Positions 32,078 to 34,753 of a stretch of DNA of 34,753 bases are shown here, piece after piece. The DNA comes from Gammaproteobacteria bacterium (GTDB taxonomy: Bacteria > Pseudomonadota > Gammaproteobacteria > SZUA-229). The DNA lies in assembly GCA_026197015.1 (NCBI GenBank), contig JAPHRB010000136.1:1-34753 (forward strand), written 5' to 3'. How positions within the stretch are numbered: position 1 is the stretch's first letter; each line of letters starts with the position of its first letter. The translations under genes were made by a program, and so were the position numbers. The notes beneath the pieces are model-generated. The model was not told the origin of the DNA. It saw nothing but the letters and a program-made list of their open reading frames with translations, and did no database searches.

Positions 32078-32983
32078 ATGGCTCGTAAAAAGAAAGGTCG
32101 CGCCGTTCATGGCGTTGTACTTCTAGATAAACCATTAAAAATTTCCTCCAATCATGCGTTGCAGCGAGTAAAACGTTTGTTTGATGCAAATAAAGCAGGT
32201 CATACTGGTAGCCTGGATCCTCTGGCGAGTGGTATGTTGCCAATTTGTCTGGGCGAAGCGACTAAAGTATCGGCGTTTCTACTGGATGCAGATAAAACCT
32301 ATCGATTCAAATGCCAGTTAGGATCAAAAACGGCTACAGGTGATGCAGAAGGTGAGGTAATAGAAAGTCGACCTTTTGAGCATATACAGTTAGCGGATAT
32401 TGAAAAGTACTTGCCTGAGCTGACCGGCGATATTATGCAGGTGCCGCCAATGTACTCTGCATTAAAAAAAGATGGCCAACGTTTATATGATCTGGCGCGT
32501 CAGGGAATAGAAGTTGAACGTAAAGCCAGACCGGTAACAATTTATACATTAGAGCTGATATCGTTTGAAAATGGTGAAGTTGAGTTAGAAACAAGGTGTT
32601 CTAAAGGCACTTACGTACGAACTTTGGCTGAAGATCTGGGTGAAAAACTGGGCTGTGGTGCCTATGTTACGGAGTTAAGGCGTACATCAGTAGGGCCATA
32701 TAAATCTCAAATGTTAACCATGGATCAGTTAATGGAAATTGCTGAAAGTGGTTTTGCTGCATTAGATGATGTGATGCTAGATATAGACAGTGGTATTGAA
32801 GACTGGCCGATAGTGGAGCTTGATGCAGATAGTGCTTATTATATTAAGCTGGGTCAGCCGGTACAGATAGCGCGTGCTCCGACAGAAGGTTTAGTACGGG
32901 TTTATGATGGTGATCAGTTTATCGGTATTGGGAATATTCAGGATGATGGCCGGGTTGCCCCGAAACGCATGATGAATTTGTAG
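32078..32983 (+). CDS. truB: tRNA pseudouridine(55) synthase TruB
   Basis: TruB makes pseudouridine 55 in the T loop of elongator tRNAs. The 301-residue product has the catalytic aspartate D47 in GSLDPLASGMLP. The N-terminal GVVLLDKPLKISSNHALQRVK block, the YRFKCQLGSKTATGDAEG strand and CSKGTYVRTLAEDLGEKLGC motif follow, with a PUA-like C-terminal domain after about residue 245. TTTTAGG about ten bases upstream is a modest ribosome binding site. It belongs to the infB-rbfA-truB unit, separated from rbfA by a repeat-bearing spacer. Confidence 0.97.
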   Translation: MARKKKGRAVHGVVLLDKPLKISSNHALQRVKRLFDANKAGHTGSLDPLASGMLPICLGEATKVSAFLLDADKTYRFKCQLGSKTATGDAEGEVIESRPFEHIQLADIEKYLPELTGDIMQVPPMYSALKKDGQRLYDLARQGIEVERKARPVTIYTLELISFENGEVELETRCSKGTYVRTLAEDLGEKLGCGAYVTELRRTSVGPYKSQMLTMDQLMEIAESGFAALDDVMLDIDSGIEDWPIVELDADSAYYIKLGQPVQIARAPTEGLVRVYDGDQFIGIGNIQDDGRVAPKRMMNL

Positions 32984-32996
32984 TGGACTGAACATC

Positions 32997-33041
32997 TCCA
33001 TCGGGAAAAGGGCGCAAAAAGCGCGACCTTTCCCCGATGGA
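32997..33041 (+). other. Long hairpin after truB
   Basis: TCCATCGGG (32997-33005) pairs with CCCGATGGA (33033-33041). The inner strands AAAGG/CCTTT and CGC/GCG extend the stem across two mismatches to an A-rich loop. No T-tract follows, so it is more likely a processing or mRNA-protecting hairpin than an intrinsic terminator. A second hairpin, AAATCCCTGA-ATAA-TCAGGGTTT (33089-33111, one bulged T), lies further on. Confidence 0.55.
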
Positions 33042-33128
33042 TAAGTGCCAGAACAGTGTAATATGCTCTTAGATAGAATAATTATGCCAAATCCCTGAAT
33101 AATCAGGGTTTAAGGCGAACAAAAGCTT

Positions 33129-33156
33129 TTGTCGCACCCCTAAACCGTGATAAAAT
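33129..33156 (+). promoter_or_regulatory. Probable promoter for rpsO-pnp
   Basis: TTGTCG (33129-33134) and TAAAAT (33151-33156) have 16-base spacing, and TG at 33148-33149 makes an extended -10. The transcript would start near 33163, giving a leader of about 40 bases before rpsO. rpsO is known to have its own promoter in relatives. Confidence 0.6.
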
Positions 33157-33201
33157 CCCGCTTCAATTTTTGAGGCAAACATAAAGTCAGGAGTTTTGAC
33201 A

Positions 33202-33471
33202 ATGTCAATGACAGCTACAGCTAAGGCTGAAGTAGTATCTAAACATGCACGTGCTGAAGGCGATACAGGATCACCAGAAGTACAGGTAGCCCTGTTAACT
33301 ACACGTATAGTGCAGCTTACAGAGCATTTTAAAGAACATAAGCAAGATCACCACTCTCGTCGCGGTCTTTTACGCATGGTAAACCAGCGTCGTAAACTAC
33401 TAGACTATTTAAAGTCTAAAAATACAGATCGTTATAAAGATCTTATTGCAAATCTTGGTCTACGTCGTTAA
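33202..33471 (+). CDS. rpsO: 30S ribosomal protein S15
   Basis: S15 is a primary 16S rRNA-binding protein of the central domain. The 89-residue product has the exact E. coli length. The family core includes DTGSPEVQVALLT (about 21-33), the HFKEHKQDHHSRRGLLRMV rRNA-binding helix region and a C-terminal LIANLGLRR. The ATG at 33202 is chosen over an in-frame TTG at 33196 because AGGAG (33189-33193) is eight bases before it. In relatives S15 represses its own mRNA through a leader fold; I could not confirm such a fold here. Confidence 0.98.
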   Translation: MSMTATAKAEVVSKHARAEGDTGSPEVQVALLTTRIVQLTEHFKEHKQDHHSRRGLLRMVNQRRKLLDYLKSKNTDRYKDLIANLGLRR

Positions 33472-33510
33472 CGTTAGCCAACAATTAAATAGATAACTAG
33501 GGTATAACCT

Positions 33511-34753
33511 GTGACAGCAATTAAAAAATCGTTTCAATTTGGGGATCATAACGTAACTATCGAAACCGGCGAGATTGCTCGTCAGGCTTCAGGTGCCGTT
33601 ATGGTAGATATGGATGGTACTGTTGTTCAATGTACCGCTGTAGCTGTAAAAGGTGGAGAGCCTCGGGATTTCTTCCCATTAACTGTTAATTATCAGGAGC
33701 GTACATATGCTGCTGGTAAAATTCCAGGAAGCTTCTTCAAACGTGAAGGTCGTCCATCAGAAAAAGAAACACTGACTAGTCGCCTCATCGATAGACCTAT
33801 CCGTCCTTTATTCCCTAAAGGTTATACCAATGAAGTTCAGGTTATTTGTACAGTAATGTCACTTAACCCGGAAATCGATCCTGATATCGCAGCCTTAATT
33901 GGTACATCAGCAGCGCTCGCTATATCTGGTGCGCCCTTTGCGGGCCCAGTTGGCGCGTGTCGTGTTGGTTACAAAGATGGCGAATACATCCTGAACCCAA
34001 CATACAGTCAACTTGCTGAATCGCAACTTGATTTAGTTGTTGCTGGTACTACTGATGCAGTACTAATGGTTGAATCAGAAGCTGATCAGCTTTCAGAAGA
34101 AGTGATGTTAAATGCGGTTATGTTTGGTCATGAAGCATTTCAGGTCGTTATCAAATCTATACAGGAATTAGCAGACGAAGTCGGCACTCCAGCAATCGAG
34201 TGGACTGCACCAGTTGTTAACGAAGACTTAAACAAGCAGGTTGCTGATGCAGTAACAGCTGATTTAACAACGGCTTACCAGATTTCTGAAAAGCTGGATC
34301 GTTACGCGGCTGTTGATAAAGTTCGCGATGCGGTTGTTGACAAATTAGTATCAGATGACGGTTTCACTAAAGATGAAGTCAAAGGTGCATTTGCTAAAGT
34401 AGAGAAATCAATCGTACGTGGCCGTATCATTTCAGGCGATCCACGTATTGATGGCCGTAAACTTGATGATGTTCGTGCTATCTCTGTTCGTACAGGTGTT
34501 TTACCGCGTACTCATGGTTCAGCATTATTTACACGTGGTGAAACTCAGGCATTAGTTGTTACAACACTTGGTACTTCACGTGATGCGCAAAAAATTGATG
34601 CATTAGAAGGTCAGATTATCGACAACTTTATGTTGCATTATAACTTCCCTCCTTTCTCGGTAGGTGAAGCAGGTCGTGTTGGTACGCCAGGTCGTCGTGA
34701 AATTGGTCATGGTCGTTTAGCAAAACGTGGTGTTTTAGCGTGTATGCCAACAA
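33511..34753 (+). CDS. pnp: Polyribonucleotide nucleotidyltransferase, N-terminal part (partial at window edge)
   Basis: PNPase degrades RNA 3' to 5' by phosphorolysis and is part of the degradosome. The 414 codons in the window cover the first RNase PH-like domain and the start of the second. Visible motifs are ETGEIARQASGAVMV, FFPLTVNYQERTYAAGKIPG, FFKREGRPSEKE, SRLIDRPIRPLFPKGY and, near the edge, HGSALFTRGETQALV and EIGHGRLAKRGVLA. The start is GTG, with AGGGT about nine bases upstream. It follows rpsO by 39 bases with no terminator between, the standard rpsO-pnp arrangement. The KH and S1 domains lie beyond the window. Confidence 0.96.
   Translation, partial: MTAIKKSFQFGDHNVTIETGEIARQASGAVMVDMDGTVVQCTAVAVKGGEPRDFFPLTVNYQERTYAAGKIPGSFFKREGRPSEKETLTSRLIDRPIRPLFPKGYTNEVQVICTVMSLNPEIDPDIAALIGTSAALAISGAPFAGPVGACRVGYKDGEYILNPTYSQLAESQLDLVVAGTTDAVLMVESEADQLSEEVMLNAVMFGHEAFQVVIKSIQELADEVGTPAIEWTAPVVNEDLNKQVADAVTADLTTAYQISEKLDRYAAVDKVRDAVVDKLVSDDGFTKDEVKGAFAKVEKSIVRGRIISGDPRIDGRKLDDVRAISVRTGVLPRTHGSALFTRGETQALVVTTLGTSRDAQKIDALEGQIIDNFMLHYNFPPFSVGEAGRVGTPGRREIGHGRLAKRGVLACMPT

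Overview
The window is chromosomal DNA from a moderately AT-rich gammaproteobacterium. The evidence is the gene order rlmE-ftsH-folP-glmM-tpiA-secG-tRNA-Leu, then a complete 14-gene nuoA-N operon, then tRNA-fMet-rimP-nusA-infB-rbfA-truB-rpsO-pnp. This is a classic conserved backbone of free-living gammaproteobacteria, here with separate nuoC and nuoD genes and a short NuoG. I cannot name the genus from sequence alone. Nothing resembles a phage, plasmid, CRISPR array or defence island. The genes are almost all housekeeping, and the unusual material lies in the spacers.

Layout. Positions 1-1288 (minus strand) hold the start of rfbA and all of rfbB, the first two steps of dTDP-rhamnose synthesis. 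Divergent from them, 1469-8116 carries rlmE (rRNA methylation), ftsH (membrane protease), folP (folate), glmM (amino-sugar precursor), tpiA (glycolysis) and secG (secretion). Strong intrinsic terminators follow ftsH, glmM and secG. A GC-rich, heavily base-paired stretch then leads into tRNA-Leu(GAG). A methyl-accepting chemotaxis receptor on the minus strand (8500-10545) sits between this block and the respiratory operon. Positions 10933-25633 encode all subunits of the proton-pumping NADH:quinone oxidoreductase (complex I): NADH-oxidising module nuoE-F-G, connecting module nuoB-C-D-I, membrane module nuoA-H-J-K-L-M-N. Many genes overlap by a few bases or are separated by only a few, so they are probably translationally coupled.

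After nuoN lies a minus-strand gene for a small exported solute-binding-like protein. It is followed by tRNA-fMet, a degenerate tRNA-fMet-derived relic, and a strong terminator. Positions 26882-32983 form the translation and transcription-factor operon rimP-nusA-infB-rbfA-truB, then rpsO with its own promoter, and pnp, which runs off the right edge.

The most interesting non-coding features are: (1) the fMet relic, which carries an inverted copy of the anticodon arm next to a direct copy of the 3' half; (2) the structured RNA-like segment upstream of tRNA-Leu, with two CAGGA loop hairpins resembling CsrA sites; (3) a dispersed repeat of about 36 bp present three times (once upstream of nuoJ and as an inverted pair between infB and rbfA), plus a second MITE-like spacer element between rbfA and truB; (4) REP-like GTAG elements after secG and nuoI; (5) palindromes at the nuo promoter.
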